DNA of 64,000 nucleotides from Tricholoma matsutake. Lineage: Eukaryota; Basidiomycota; Agaricomycetes; Agaricales; Tricholomataceae. Where the stretch lies: contig AP026543.1 in NCBI GenBank assembly GCA_026075535.2, forward strand, positions 7,936,001 through 8,000,000, written 5' to 3'. Shown in pieces: positions 23,976 through 36,500 of the stretch. A program made the translations under genes and the position numbers. Position 1 is the first letter of the stretch, and the number at the start of each line of letters is the position of its first letter. The notes under the pieces were generated by a model. It worked only from the letters and a program-made list of their open reading frames with translations. It made no database searches and had not been told where the DNA came from.

Positions 23976-26452
23976 ATTACACTAGGAGGAGCAGTGAAGA
24001 CAGGGGAAGAGGAGGGACCGATCGAAAACCTTTCCCATAACCGATTTCGAAATATAAAAACGGTTAAGTAAAAACGAGATCATATCTTACTTAGTTATCC
24101 ATTTCCAGCAATTATCCAAAACTAAACCTCCTCCCTTCGCAAATTCATACATAACATAACTGTCCTCTCATACACAAGTAACTCAATCCATTAGTTGCCA
24201 TCCTCGAGGCCTTCCTGCACTAAGAGACAAGCTCGTCAACAGTTATGCCCGCAGAATCTCCTAACGCAGTGTCCGGGGTACATATCTCCCACGTTTTGCC
24301 GCTTCTGCGCCGCCGGATGTCGTCGCATAGCTCCGGCTACTGCGTGAGAGACCGTCACTCCAACTTAGTTTCATCTTACTGTATAGTCATTTTTTTCAAT
24401 ACCAACCTACAAAATATTCGTTTGGTAAACAATCTGTATCCAATCCTTCCACCCCTGCCAAATCACGATATCCCTGGATCATCGTAAACAACCTCCAGAG
24501 AAGGCTAGGCACGAGCCGGCGGTAAGTAATATCAGGCTCGGGTGCATCCGACGGAAAGTGCAGATCACCTGGAATACGTTGCATGGTGAGACTGGCAACT
24601 CTTTTCCGTTTCAGGCACAAGACGTTATTCTATTCGGTGAAATAATAACCGCCATAGGTACGAAATAATAGCTCCGCGTTGCAAATTAAGATCCCAACGG
24701 GTAACGAATCCACTTCCGAGTCACAATGTGTATATCAAATGGGGATGATGGGAAAACAGCCCGATCCACTCACAAAAGGATGGCCATAAATATAACATCA
24801 TTGAATCCCCACCTCTGTTTGATAAGCATCCACTTTCTGCGGTTTCGTTTGGTACGTTGACTAAGATCCAAAAGGCGTAAGAATCTAGAGCAGAAGGTAA
24901 CAGATGGATCCAAAAAGAACCATCAAGGATAGTTGTCAACCATTATAGCTGACGTGGACGGCAGAGCCGTCATAGGCCGGTCATGAGATGCATAGCATCT
25001 GCATGTACTGTGTAACCATAGGCGTTAGAACGGCGAAAAGCGGCTCTACGGGAGGCCGACGATAAGTTCATACCAGGAGGACGAGAAACTTGAAAGCAAG
25101 TCTCGACGACCTACGGCGGATAACAGAGCAATCCCAAGTGACTCGTGCAAGCAGAAATGCCAGGAAAACCAGGTAAAATATCCAGCATCTCCCGACACTC
25201 TCGGAGCAGACAGGGTGACCAAATGCTACTGAATTCGAGTCTGAAAGCTTAGAGCCTGAGCATGATGGTGATTCAAGTTAGTCTCCGGACATACTTATTC
25301 CAATAGTCGTCAGATGGTAGAGACACTGAATTACCCAGCAAAGGAAGGGGCGCTCGGTAAACGCCATCGAGACAGGTTTATTGGGGCTTGAAGAATAGTG
25401 TTTGACTGCACCTTTAATTTAAGCTTGAGATTACGAAACCTTCTTGAGGAAGAAAATCACTCCTACCCGTTCGGACATTAAGAGGTCGAGCCCGCCGGGG
25501 CGGAGAACTCGAAAAAAAGTATGTAAATGTGCATCTACAAGATACGGCACGAATGTCATGATATAGTTGTTTGATTGTTTCGAAGTTGTGTGAACTGAAA
25601 TGCTTGAAAAATGTTGTATGTGCATTTATGACTGTCGCCAAAAAGAGACTCGCTTACTTGTTTGCATGTAATATAACCATCAGAAATACTTTAAACTCAG
25701 AAATCGCGGAGCTACGGAGTGAGTGACATTTGGAGTGTCAAAGATACCTTTTCAGGACGCCGCCCTTTTTTAGTTACAATTATGAGGCCGCCTCATCGTG
25801 TCTTTAGGGGTCGAAGGGTGCCCGGGGATTGTGCACACTGCATTTGAGATGTGCCATGTGGTTGATTTTCCACCTAGCGCGATGATGACAGATAGGGATG
25901 CAGTTGATGGGAAAGTCGCTGCGTATTTACGCACTGGCTGGTTATTGAACATCAACTATGTATCATGTTTGCCTAGTCTTTGTACTCACAGAACGCTTGC
26001 TTGAAGACTACCAAAGTTCAAGGGATAGATTGGAAGCATCTGGGCGTTAGTGTCGACCAGATTGGTCCAAAGTATAGAGACGTGCCATCGAATTGTGATC
26101 TAAAGAAGGATTTGAAAAGAACCATGCAAAACAGTAATTAAACGCTCACAAATGACAAAACACTTACAAATTCAAAACGTGATAGAACTTCTATCAGAGG
26201 CAGGCAGAGACTAGCTTCACAGGCACCAATCTTCAGGGGTGCGTTGCTGATGCATGTGTGAAGGAACATACAATGACAGAACAGCTCGAAGACAACGGCC
26301 CGATACTATGCAACGCAGTAAAGTATGAAAGTGACGGCGTTTTGTGGTTCCCATTCTGTGAATCATGACAGGAAGGTTGAATGTCGGACCCTCTAATTCA
26401 CTTCTGATAAGGTGCACAACGTTGCCAAGTGGCGTCTGGTTTATGACTGAAT

Positions 26453-26465
26453 TTAGGGTTAGGGG
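26453..26465 (+). promoter_or_regulatory. Telobox-like TTAGGGTTAGGG motif
   Basis: Two perfect TTAGGG units about 100 bp upstream of the Sti1 start. Such promoter teloboxes are bound by Tbf1/Teb1-type factors in other fungi. Two units are too few for a telomere remnant. Confidence 0.35.
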
Positions 26466-26495
26466 TTAAAACGTGACCAGGAAGATGATAGTAAG

Positions 26496-26503
26496 TTCTA
26501 GAA
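26496..26503. promoter_or_regulatory. Heat-shock element core TTCTAGAA
   Basis: A perfect inverted TTCnnGAA pair within the palindrome GTTCTAGAAC, 61 bp upstream of the Sti1 start. Sti1 genes are classic Hsf1 targets, so the position is meaningful. A third well-phased unit is not obvious. Confidence 0.45.
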
Positions 26504-26563
26504 CGATTGACCACGGCATAAAACACGTTGTCTTCCAAAACATTGGTGGTGTGCTAACAAGTC

Positions 26564-28770
26564 ATGTCTGACGTGCGTTTTATTCTAACATTCCCATCCG
26601 TTTATGCTAACCCAATAAAAGGCAAGTACTTTGAAAGATCTAGGGAACAAGGCATTTGCTGCCAAAGAGTACGACAAGGCAATCAGTCTCTTCTCCCAAG
26701 CCATTGCTGTCGATCCGAAGAACCATGTTTTATGGTCCAACCGAAGTGCTGCAAAGGCGGGCAAGAAGGATTGGAGCGGTGCATTGGCGGATGCGGATGA
26801 AGTTCGCCTTTCATTTATCTAATCGTCATTCTCATCCAACCGGACGCATACAGTGTGTTAAATTGAACCCACGATGGGGAAAAGGCTGGGCGCGTAAGGG
26901 TGCTGCCTTGCATGGGGCACAAAACTATGATGAGGCTATCGCAGCATACAACACGGGTCTAGGACTCGAAGACAGTCCTGCTCTAAGGAAGGGTCTGCAA
27001 GAAGTCCAGGACGCTAAAGGTAAGTTTAGTAGTTAAAACATGCATATTGTATTGACAGGTTTGCTATCCAAGCGGCTGATCAAGGATCCTTTGGTCTCGG
27101 AAAAATCTTCGCGGACCCCAATCTCATCGGTAAATTAGCGACCAACCCACGAACGCAAAAACATTTGGCTGATCCCTCCTTCGTACAAAAGGTAATCAAT
27201 GAATATTGTTGTCATGTCGACAGACTTTTCTTACTTCTTATAGATCCGGTTGTATCAACAAAACCCCCAACTGGCCAACAAGTATGTGTAATATATGTTC
27301 TACTAAATTCATGATTGCTCTAACACACCATCAGTGCTTTTGAAGATCCCCGTATGATCGACGTCATGGGGGTAGCCATGGGTATCGATATACAAGCCAG
27401 TACAAGAGCTTCGGATGATCTTCCTACCCCTTCCTCACCCCCTCCACCGTCACCTCCAACAGCGTCATCATCGAGACCTAAACCGGAACCTACTCCCGCA
27501 CCCGCACCCGCAGAGGAGGACGTTGAAATGACCGAAGAAGAAGCAGAGGAAAGTAAACTGAAGAAGGATGCCGAGGATGCCAAGAAAATGGGAAGCGAGG
27601 CGTACAAGAAGCGGAATTTCGACGAAGCTGCTGCTTTGTTCCAGAAAGCCTGGGATACCTGGTCGAAGGATGTGTCATACCTCACGAACCTCGGTGGTAA
27701 GACTGCTTTTCACATACCACATCAATATCTGAATATGTATCTGCTCTCAGCTGTTTACTTCGAACAAGGTGAATACGATAAAGTTATCGAAACATGCGAG
27801 AAGGCTGTCGACGAAGGGCGATCGGTGAGGCACCCACCCTTATTCGTTATATCAATGGCTGAGTCCCCCATTAGATCCGTGCAGATTACAAACTAATTGC
27901 CAAAGCTTACGGCCGCACGGGTTCGGCTTACGTGAAGAAGGGAGATTACGCCTCGGCCGTCAAATACTACAACAAGTCACTCGCAGAGCACCGCACACCG
28001 GACATTCTTAACAAGCTGCGCGAAGTCGAGCGAACTAAGGCGGAAGAAGACCGCAAAGCATATATAGACCCAGAGAAGAGTGCGGCAGCACGGGAAGAGG
28101 GCAACGTCCAGTTCAAGGCGGGGAACTTTGCGGATGCAGTAAAATCCTACACCGAAAGTATCAAGCGAGACCCAGGCGATGCTCGAGGGTATAACAACAG
28201 GGCTGCAGCGTACATGAAGCTTGTGGCATTCCCAGAAGCGCTGAAGGATGCCGATGAGGCAATCAAGACGGATCCCAAGTTTGGTGAGCAATAGATCATT
28301 GCTTCGTCATGTATTCACCCTGATCTGTCACATCGGCGATTAAAGTCAAGGCCTATATCCGCAAATCGAACATTTTGTCTGCGATGCGGGATTACACGAA
28401 AGCTATCGAGGCGATACAAGAAGCAAGGGACCAGGACACAGAGCATAATCACACCGCCGAGATCGCGCAGCAAGAGATGAAGTGCCAGCAAGCATTGTTT
28501 AGCCAGCGAGGCGAGGAGAGTCAAGAAGAAACGCTGCAGCGTGCCATGCGTGATCCTGAAGTTGCGGTCAGTCTCTAGTAAACCCGTTCGCAGAAATCCT
28601 GTCATTGATCGTTCTCGTTGCGTCAGGGTATCATGAACGATCCGATTATGCAACAGATTTTGCAGCAGGCGCAAAATGACCCTGCGTCTCTTCAAGATCA
28701 TATGAAGAACCCGGTGGTCCGACAGAAAATTCAGAAATTGGCTAACGCTGGCATTATCAGGACCAGGTGA
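26564..28770 (+). CDS. sti1: Hsp70/Hsp90 co-chaperone Sti1 (Hop)
   Basis: Ten exons (26564-26572, 26622-26801, 26854-27019, 27073-27191, 27244-27281, 27335-27696, 27751-27824, 27875-28283, 28346-28566, 28627-28770) give 573 residues. The first exon codes only MSD. TPR1 covers about 4-118 (LKDLGNKAFAAKEYDKAI). A DP/STI1 domain follows (LGKIFADPNLIGKLATNP, then IRLYQQNPQLANNAFEDPRM). A proline/glutamate linker leads to TPR2A/B (about 235-480). The second DP domain ends the protein (IMNDPIMQQILQQAQNDP). The family passes clients from Hsp70 to Hsp90 in the cytosol by holding their C-terminal EEVD tails. The AAG acceptor at 27072 rather than the earlier CAG is needed for frame. A heat-shock element and a telobox lie upstream. 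Confidence 0.95.
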
Positions 28771-29092
28771 TACATGAAAAATACTTAACTCATCTATCCT
28801 GTGCTTCTCAATGTAAATTACAACAATCTCCCGAAACATGCACATCGGAGACCTATCAGTGAATCTCAGATAATCCGCAGAAAGTCAAGAAAACTTGTTC
28901 CGGCGGCTGGTATTTTTGGAATGAGCATTCATTCACATATGACCGTCATTCCGCCGGCTTGTCTCTTGGGGACATGATCGTTACACAGGATGTTACCACT
29001 AAGCGCTAAAGGCCCATCTCATTAAGTATTCTAAAATATCTATGATAATATCCATGATCCTAAAGCATCTCTAACCATGTCTGTACTCACTA
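28771..29092. other. Convergent intergenic region
   Basis: Shared 3' flank of Sti1 and the AP-3 mu gene. No features are visible beyond AT-rich tracts suited to polyadenylation. Confidence 0.4.
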
Positions 29093-31033
29093 TCACCATC
29101 GCCATTCCACATGGCCGATTGATCGACCTCTCACGCCTTTGTATGGTTTATACACCTCTCCAGTGATCCTGAGTTGCTCTACCTTCAGGGATGAGAATGT
29201 GTACGAATGTATCTCAAACCGAATCTGGAGCGCATGGGAGGGGCGAGGCGGAAGCGTCCTGTTTCGCATACGATAGGTCATTCATAAGCGATGTGGACCG
29301 GTTGCGCTTGCATGCGATAGGTGACTTACAAAGAAGTACTGAACGAGCCACGGAGGTTCCAGCTGCTTGAAGGAGGGATGGCCAGAATCTCCCATCGCAA
29401 CATCTAAATGATGTATGTGGCTTCATTCAGCAATAGAAATTTTAATGTTTGATACACACCTTCCTATTTGAATCGAAAGCCCACGATGTGCCGATGACAG
29501 CCGCAGGGCCCGAGTCTAGGCCAGTCATGGCCCTTCCGAACCTACCGGCTCCACTGCCTTGTGCAGCTATGCACTTGATTCCTCCGGCGCCTTCACCGAG
29601 ATGCATTTCTGCGACAAGGCCTTCAATGGCTCTTGTGGTGAGACGAGAAGTCAAAGTGATTTCGAAGGCACCTGCACAACAAAGCGCGTATTATCATTCC
29701 GTCCCATAATGTTTTGAGCTATACATGCCTCCATGCTCCTCCAGTTCGACAGACGCTTTGAGTGTAAAAGGGAGTGGTACAATGTCCTTATCAACGTTTA
29801 TTCCAGACGTGGTGGGACTAAGCGTATTTTGTGGTCTTGCCAATCGGGATGATGAAGTATTGGGGGCATAGCGGTATTCCCCGAGTGTGAATCGGCCGTC
29901 TGGGGGAACGAATGAAAGTGTCTTATCTCGTGTCCAGCGCTGCAAGCTTTCTTGAGTTAGTTCCCGGCAATAACGGTGATTCCACTGCTTATACGTACCG
30001 GACACAAGGGTGAAACGCACAGTCTGTGAGAACATGCGGATTTGTGAATGTCAGCAGACAATCGGGAGTGCCTAGACCATTCGCGCATGAAGATAAGAAA
30101 AGAGGGTAACTGAAAACAAAGAGTGTGTACCAGATAGCTTGGCGTTTGTCTCAATTTTGCCCCGTACGTTGCTCACAAGTGTTGTTCCGTGTCTGCAAAA
30201 TTGATTGATTGATATGGATATTGGAATACGGAGGTCAAATGTTTACCGGTTCACCAAGGCATCGAGTTCCTCTACCATGTCAAAATAGATCTCATTGTTA
30301 GCGTATCGCAGGCCAGCCTTCCTCCATGGGATCGGGGACGCAAAGGGGCCACCTCCAAGTCCCAAGCCGGAATTAATCGTCGATGTGATGTTTGCGCCAG
30401 CGACATTCAGAAGTTTCGAAAGTAGAGAGGGCGGCAGAACAATATCACGGAGAGCATTTGTGGAAGTCGTCAAAGGATGACCTCCAGAGTCTAATGTTTC
30501 TTCGAGGAGCTACTGGATGTAAGAGAAACAGAGACGGCGGGGGCGATTCCGACGAACATACCTGATAGACAACATCAAAATTCTCCTTCAAGGTAGCGGC
30601 AGACACACTGCCGAGATATTCGACCAAGATGTCTATGAATGTCTGTAGGAACGCAAAAGCGAATAGGGGGTCCGCTGAATGTACTGCACAGTGAGTGGAG
30701 ATGCAGGCGATTGCGGGCCAGATGGAGACGGACCATCACCACTGACAGGGCACAAAAATCTTATATCACCGCATCGTAGGTGACAGCACGCTGTGGGGGA
30801 ATCTGTATTATATGGAGGGACATATATGACAGGATCGATATCCCCTGGACAAGCAGACTTGTTTAGTGCATTATTGAGTGCGTCTATGTGTAAGAGCGGA
30901 TAAGCTGTGGATGTGGACCTAAAGCCAGACTGTATTATGGGCCGACTTGAGAAGATTCAGCCAAGAATACAAAAGAAACGATGAATTGAACAGACCCAGT
31001 GTTGTCGACAATTATCAGTCCGTCGATGGCCAT
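29093..31033 (-). CDS. apm3: AP-3 adaptor complex subunit mu
   Basis: Ten minus-strand exons (31033-30996, 30945-30734, 30674-30562, 30509-30247, 30192-30131, 30071-29999, 29946-29729, 29671-29460, 29403-29330, 29258-29093) give 476 residues. The longin-like N-terminus begins MAIDGLIIVDNTGRPIIQSG and includes LFAFAFLQTFIDILVEYLG. The mu-homology domain starts near IPWRKAGLRYANNEIYFD and ends in SSLKVEQLRITGEVYKPYKG. AP-3 sorts cargo from the Golgi/endosome to the vacuole, and mu reads tyrosine signals. The intron at 29728-29672 starts with GC (GCATGT). It is the only donor that joins ELEEHGG to AFEITLTSR in frame. Only about 136 bp separate its start from the stop of the upstream reductase gene. 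Confidence 0.92.
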
Positions 31034-31169
31034 TCAGGAAGAGGAAAGGTTCAAGTTCGTGCCATTCGTCGATCAAACTCTCCGTATATTTTTCTCAGAG
31101 TACTACTAAGTACTAGAGATATAGAAGGAACAATTGGCTTCGTTTGCCTTTGGACTGCTCAACTATCAA

Positions 31170-32512
31170 CTAGGGAGATGCCCAAGACCAATCCAAAAAA
31201 CCCTTGTTTCTAAATGTTACCCTAACCTCCTCCTCAACTTTCCCTCTGTCATCATTTCCAAGCCCTCTCTGAAGCTCCCACCATACCTTCACAGACTCAC
31301 GCACTTCCTCGGGTTGGCTGAACCCCACGACCAGAGGGATATTGTCATGTGTTGCTCCTGTGTTACGGAAAGCGTACCCGAGAGCGAGGTTAGGCAACTT
31401 GTTAGGCCACACATCTAGCAATTGGGCAACTATTGCCTTGAGCTCTGGCGGTGCCGGATGCCACGGAGGAGGAACTGCACTGAATAGGCCCATGCTCATC
31501 GGCGAGGCGGTCAGGAGCTGTCCCACTTTCGCATGTTCACGGAGGAGGGGTGCAAAGTGGGAGAATGTCGCGTTCTGAAGTGAAAGATGGGAGTAGGACA
31601 GAATCACGTCGACCGGCTGGTATGGAGACGTATGGAGAATCAAAAGTGCTAGACGAAGAAGAGTAGGGAGAGGATATCCTATCCCAAGCCGAATTAGTGG
31701 ACCGTCGTAAAAAGACATGTTCAAAACGTACCTGTAATACCGATGTGTTTGACCTTGCCTTCTTCCTTGAGTTTTCGTAACTCTGCGAACGCATCTAGAA
31801 CCTTTTGATCTCCGTCACCTCTGATTCTTCCTTCGTCACCTTCTGCTAACCCATATTCGACTTTTTCGTCAGCGAGGGCAGCCATATGATTCCCAGATTT
31901 TCTCGGTGTGACAGGTGTACACACAAATTCGATGTCATGAAGATACACGGTGTCGAGGTAATCGGTTTGAAGGCGTCTCAGACTGTTTTCGACACTGCTG
32001 CGTATCCTAGTCGGCGAGTAGTCGAAATCTAACAACCCATATCGACCACATTTGGTCATCTAGATTGGGGGGGAGGGAAAGCGTCAGCAGTTGTCAATTC
32101 ATGTCAAGGGGCTTAGACACTAAACCAACTGATAATGCGAGCGCGGAAACTCTTCTTCTAATGCCTTGAGTGCATTTCCCAGCACTACTTCTGATGGTCC
32201 ATAATAAACGGAGGTATCGAATGCACAGATACCATATCTAGACGGGAGACGTGATTTTGATATATCGCAACCACTTCTCTAGGAAAGCTCACTGGAGAGC
32301 AAGGCGAACTGTCTCGCGAGGAGTATCGCTGTACAGATGGTCGTCTGTGTTGTACGAGTTAGAGAAAGACCCGGCACCAAAGATTATCGCTGGCAATCGC
32401 AGAGGCCCCTCGAGCTGCGGGTTAGTTGTTCACAAAAAAGGAAAGAAAAAAAACAAGGCAATGAGAGACGAACGACGGCAATCTGTTCAGGGTTATCACC
32501 ACCTGCATTCAT
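31170..32512 (-). CDS. ara2: Aldo/keto reductase, D-arabinose/L-galactose dehydrogenase-like (Ara2)
   Basis: Five minus-strand exons (32512-32477, 32414-32293, 32237-32126, 32059-31732, 31678-31170) give 368 residues. The start MNAGGDNPEQIALEG leads to LRLPAIIFGAGSFSNSYN. The catalytic tetrad is visible: Asp and Tyr in FDTSVYYGPSE, Lys in MTKCGRYG, His in YLHDIEF. The NAD(P)-binding barrel ends with IPLVVGFSQPEEVRESVKVW. Ara2-type enzymes oxidise aldoses in the route to erythroascorbate. The sugar specificity here is inference. The gene lies head-to-tail with NDUFA4-like (157 bp) and AP-3 mu (136 bp). Confidence 0.85.
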
Positions 32513-32669
32513 GTCGAAAAGGCACACGATTATCCAACGATATCAAAAAAGATGCTTGGAAGCAAACTTGTTGTTACTGTGACAGTACTAACTATATAGT
32601 ACGAACAGTAAATTGCAATTGAATGAAAGTATACAGGAGAAAGCAAATTTTCTGTCGACAAAGCAGCGC

Positions 32670-33145
32670 TCATAGCCTGTCCCGGGACCAGCTACAAAGA
32701 AAAGAGGATTCACGTCAGACGAGGGTTCGGCGACAGTAATATCCGCACCTTCTCTCGAACTTCTGATTGACCGACATCATCTTTGTGTTTTCGTCCGGTT
32801 TGACAGTATTCCAAGGTGTGGGGTTATTCTTCGTCCAGACGACTACATAATAACGGACCACGTCAGATGATGCTGCAAAGTGAGCCACAGAAATAACGCA
32901 CCACTGGATCCCATCGAGAGACGATACGTGTACCATGCAGCACCAGCTACAACTCCACCAATAATCACATAGCTACTTACGTTGTGAGAACGGGCATTCT
33001 CGACTTCCGTATAGAATGTGCTTACATTGGAATGGCCTAGACAAATGGTCATAAGAACAAGAAGTAACGGCATGACGACTCGACACACCTCGACAGCAAA
33101 CCAATGCTTCATAAGAGAAGAACGCGCAGGACGTGGGGGAGCCAT
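32670..33145 (-). CDS. NDUFA4/MLRQ-like respiratory-chain subunit
   Basis: Five minus-strand exons (33145-33089, 33036-33026, 32972-32902, 32842-32749, 32691-32670) give 84 residues, normal for the family. Exon 2 is only 11 nt and supplies most of AIPI in the join VEAIPIYVIIGGVVAGAAWY. The single membrane segment is followed by the family motif VVWTKNNPTPWNTVKPDEN and ends SWSRDRL. Family members sit in the mitochondrial inner membrane, first assigned to complex I and now to cytochrome oxidase. Without the microexon the conserved start of the membrane segment is lost, so I trust it. Confidence 0.85.
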
Positions 33146-33581
33146 GATTATACGAGTAAATTGTTCAGAGTAACGACAAGTTGCAACCGCATCTCGGACT
33201 TTCCCGTGCATCGCGGAAACTTCCGGGGTACAGAAGAAAAACATCATTCAAATGTCATTTACATATATCGTACTCGGGTAGCTTCTAGCTACCTCAAATA
33301 AAGATAGGCTGAACGACATACGCACAAAGCAAAACGATCAAGAGGGAATAAAGGCGTAGCGTGTGGGATGGAGATGGGGAAGTGGTGTAGTAAAGACATA
33401 AAAAGCATAGGAAAGGTGGCGCTTATCATGTAACGGTCATGATCAGAACAATGCAACCTGCAGAAGGTGACAAAGTGCGATAAAGAAATATAAAAAGTAT
33501 AACAATGTCCAAGAGTGCGTCGAGGCCTACACATCCAGAATCAGGATCAGGAAACAATAAAACGATGGAATAGAACTGACT
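33146..33581. other. Intergenic stretch of 436 bp
   Basis: Promoter side of the NDUFA4-like gene and 3' flank of the coiled-coil gene. I see nothing specific in it. Confidence 0.4.
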
Positions 33582-36500
33582 TTAGAGGAATACCACTTCT
33601 TCATCGCACCTTTTGCAATGAACATTAACAGAAGTCCTCATTTTTTCGACGCCGTCGCATTCCAGCAGGTTTCTAAGTTTCTCCAACTGTTTTTCCTTCG
33701 AAACATAACCTCGCTTCCGGGGAACGTCCATAGGTCTCCTGGCATGTGTCCCGGAGTAAAATGGAGTACCACGTTCTGGGGCGTGCTCACTACTGGAAGT
33801 GACGTGGGATAACGAAGCCGGAGACTCCATGTTATGGCTACGAGGCGACCAAGCAACAGGTATGAAGTTCGTAAGTGTCTGGAACGAGAGTCGAGCTGAG
33901 AGGGGAGAAGACATGATCGAAGAGAAGGAAGAGAAATTCGACGATCCAGCCGGAACTGCGGATGTAGAATGAGAGGAAGGAGAAATATTGCGGTCTTGAA
34001 CAGGGTATTCACATGTCGTGGTGTTGGGTATGTGGTCGGCGATGTGATGGGCGGATGGGTCCATACTCTTCATTTCTGAAGGAGGCCTGGCGGTGGAAGG
34101 CGGTGGTACTTCGGATGATCTGCGAACAGAGCTGGCGTTCATCGCGGTGTTCACTAGGAAAGGATGGAACGAATCAGTATACGTACACATGGCAGGAATT
34201 TGTGGCTTAAATGTCGAACCATTTGCACAGACTGAGTTGCCTTGGTTCCCAGCAGTGTTATTCGTCACCATCAGCGGCTTGCGCTGGGGTTGGCGAACGA
34301 GTTTTGAACTGGGGATTCCTTTGGTCCTGGAGATGGAAGCAGGTCGGATCGGGGACGGAGAAGAGACAGCTTGAGGGATGAATGAAGGCATGGTACCTCC
34401 GCGCTTGGCAGGAGGTGTGACGGATGCATTAGACGCATACGTGGAAGGAGATGCTAAGGGCATCAACCTTGGAGGGGTAGAGGTTGCGATCTCAGTCGAT
34501 GAAAATGATGGTTTGGCTGTCGTAGCACGGGGGATCGAGGACGGCGCGGGGCGTGTGAGTGAGGAAGGAGGTGTGATCAGGCCCGAGGGAGGTGGCGCAG
34601 AGACAATGACTTTGGGGATGTCAGCAACAATGGGCCGACCAAAGTTGAAGGGGACAGCTTCACCCTCCTCCTCACCCTCTTCATCCAAGAAATTGAATGA
34701 AGCGACGGATTTCTTAATGGGAGAAGACGAGCGCTGAATATCAAAGCTCGCATCATCAGCTTCAGGAGGTGTGAAAGTGATCGTGATCCCGCCAACTTCT
34801 CCAAACATATCCTCATCCTCATCAACTTGGGTCTGTGTATCGTCTTCATCTTCCTCTTCAACGACAATAGCTAGCTTGCTCTCTTCGTTAACCTTGACAC
34901 CAACGCTGTCAGGAAGGAAGAATGGTCCATCATCGTCTTCAGGCCCATATTTGAACCCACTTGCAAACAGCCCTTTGTGCTTCTCGTATGAGTACGACGA
35001 GGGAGAAGCTGGCGCTGATCCACCACTGCTCTCTACATCGTCGTCATTCAAGCATCCAAAGAACCGATCAACTTCCGCATTATTGTTCACAGTTGAAACT
35101 TGGCTGCCCTTAGGGAAAGTCCATGTCTTAGAGAGAGAGGCTCTAGAGACGTGCGTGAGACGAGAAGATATGTCCAAGGCAGGCGACGTCGACCGAGAAA
35201 CAACAGTAGGTGTGCCTGAGTTAGAACCAGAGCTAGAAGTAACGGATGAGGGGACATGTATCTTGAGATGTGCCGCAGATCTCGGCAAATCGTCCTCCGA
35301 GTCGAAAGATGACGAGGATCGGAAACTGAGGTCTGAATCTTCTTCGTCTTCATACCCTGCAAGGCCGTTTTCCTCTTCCGACAACAATTCTTCAGGTTCT
35401 TTGGCAACAGCCTTGAGCGAGACGTCATCGTTGCTCTCCTCAAATGAGTCATCCACGTCGGTTGTGGAGCCTTCAGAGTTGAGAGAAGTGAACCCGAAAC
35501 CATGCTCCAGGGTGAAATCGAGGGGTCGCGACCGAAACTGCATAGAATTTGGAGTAGGTGTAGAGAGAATATCGGATTCAGAAACAGGTGCCATAGCTTC
35601 CTGCCTGGCCTTCTTCTCCTCTTCCAATTCTCGTTTAACCCGCGCCAGGTCTTCTTCGCCAGCACTGATCTTCTTCTGCGCCGCTTCATTCGCTTCCGCC
35701 AGCGCCTTCTTCTCATCCTCCATGTCTGCTATCAACTTTTCAGCGCTTCCAAGTTTCTTCTCGAGGGTGGATTTCTCAACTTCCAACAACCCCACCATTG
35801 ATCTCGCGACCCACCCATCCCGCCTTTCGGTCTCTACTCTTTTGGTAAAGATGCCAAGCTGCCTCTCCATATCACCCACTCGTGTCCTCCACCCATCCAC
35901 ATCCCGTTTCAACTCATCTCTCTCCGCCTTCAGATCTGCAACGAGCCTCAACATTTCGTCACTTGGCTCACTACCTCCCTCGCTGGACGAGAAATCTGAA
36001 GCCATAGAAACAGGCCTTGAACTCCCAGTGTTTGAAAAACTTGAGTCTCTTCTCCTCATCGAGAGCGCCCGCTCAAGGACCGTAATCCTTGCCAAAAGTG
36101 CGTTATGGGATTTGAAAAGAAAATGCTGCTCACTCGCGCTGAGCGACTTTCCTTGGCTTGCGTGGGCTGGAAAAAACTCATCTTCACCGCTGCTAGTCGT
36201 GCCGATGCTACTATGTCTGTTCCTGATAGAGTCAGACATAGAGGAACGGCGATCGAAGGAGGTGGGAGTCATTTCGGGCGTGGGCAACCCGACAAAGTTA
36301 GCTGAACCATTGGAGGAAATAGACGAGGTGGAGGAGGATTTATAACGGATGCTGCTGCGCCGGGCAGACTTGTCTGCTGAAGGGGCAGATACAGGTGGAT
36401 TCTCACTGTTGGGGATGTTGACGCTGAGGGAGGGACGAGGGGATGAAGGAGAGGTAGCAAGAGACTTTTGCTTCGTCGTAATGTTCGGGATATTGTGAGA

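Larger units (their letters stand above)
23922..26563. other. 2.6-kb gene-free interval between two divergent genes
   Basis: No frame longer than about 80 codons and none with recognisable similarity. It contains a tetranucleotide microsatellite and, near the right end, the Sti1 promoter elements listed separately. The rest may be extended promoter, a long leader of the regulator gene, or a non-coding transcript. I cannot distinguish these. Confidence 0.5.

Noticed and set aside
26453..26465. Interstitial telomere remnant
   Set aside because: Only two TTAGGG units, sitting in a promoter with no flanking degenerate telomere repeats, so a promoter motif is likelier.
34771..36345. 524-codon plus-strand frame rich in Ser
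   Set aside because: It is the antisense of the Ser/Asp/Glu-rich coiled-coil gene. Codon composition of the minus strand explains it, and splicing links that strand to upstream exons.
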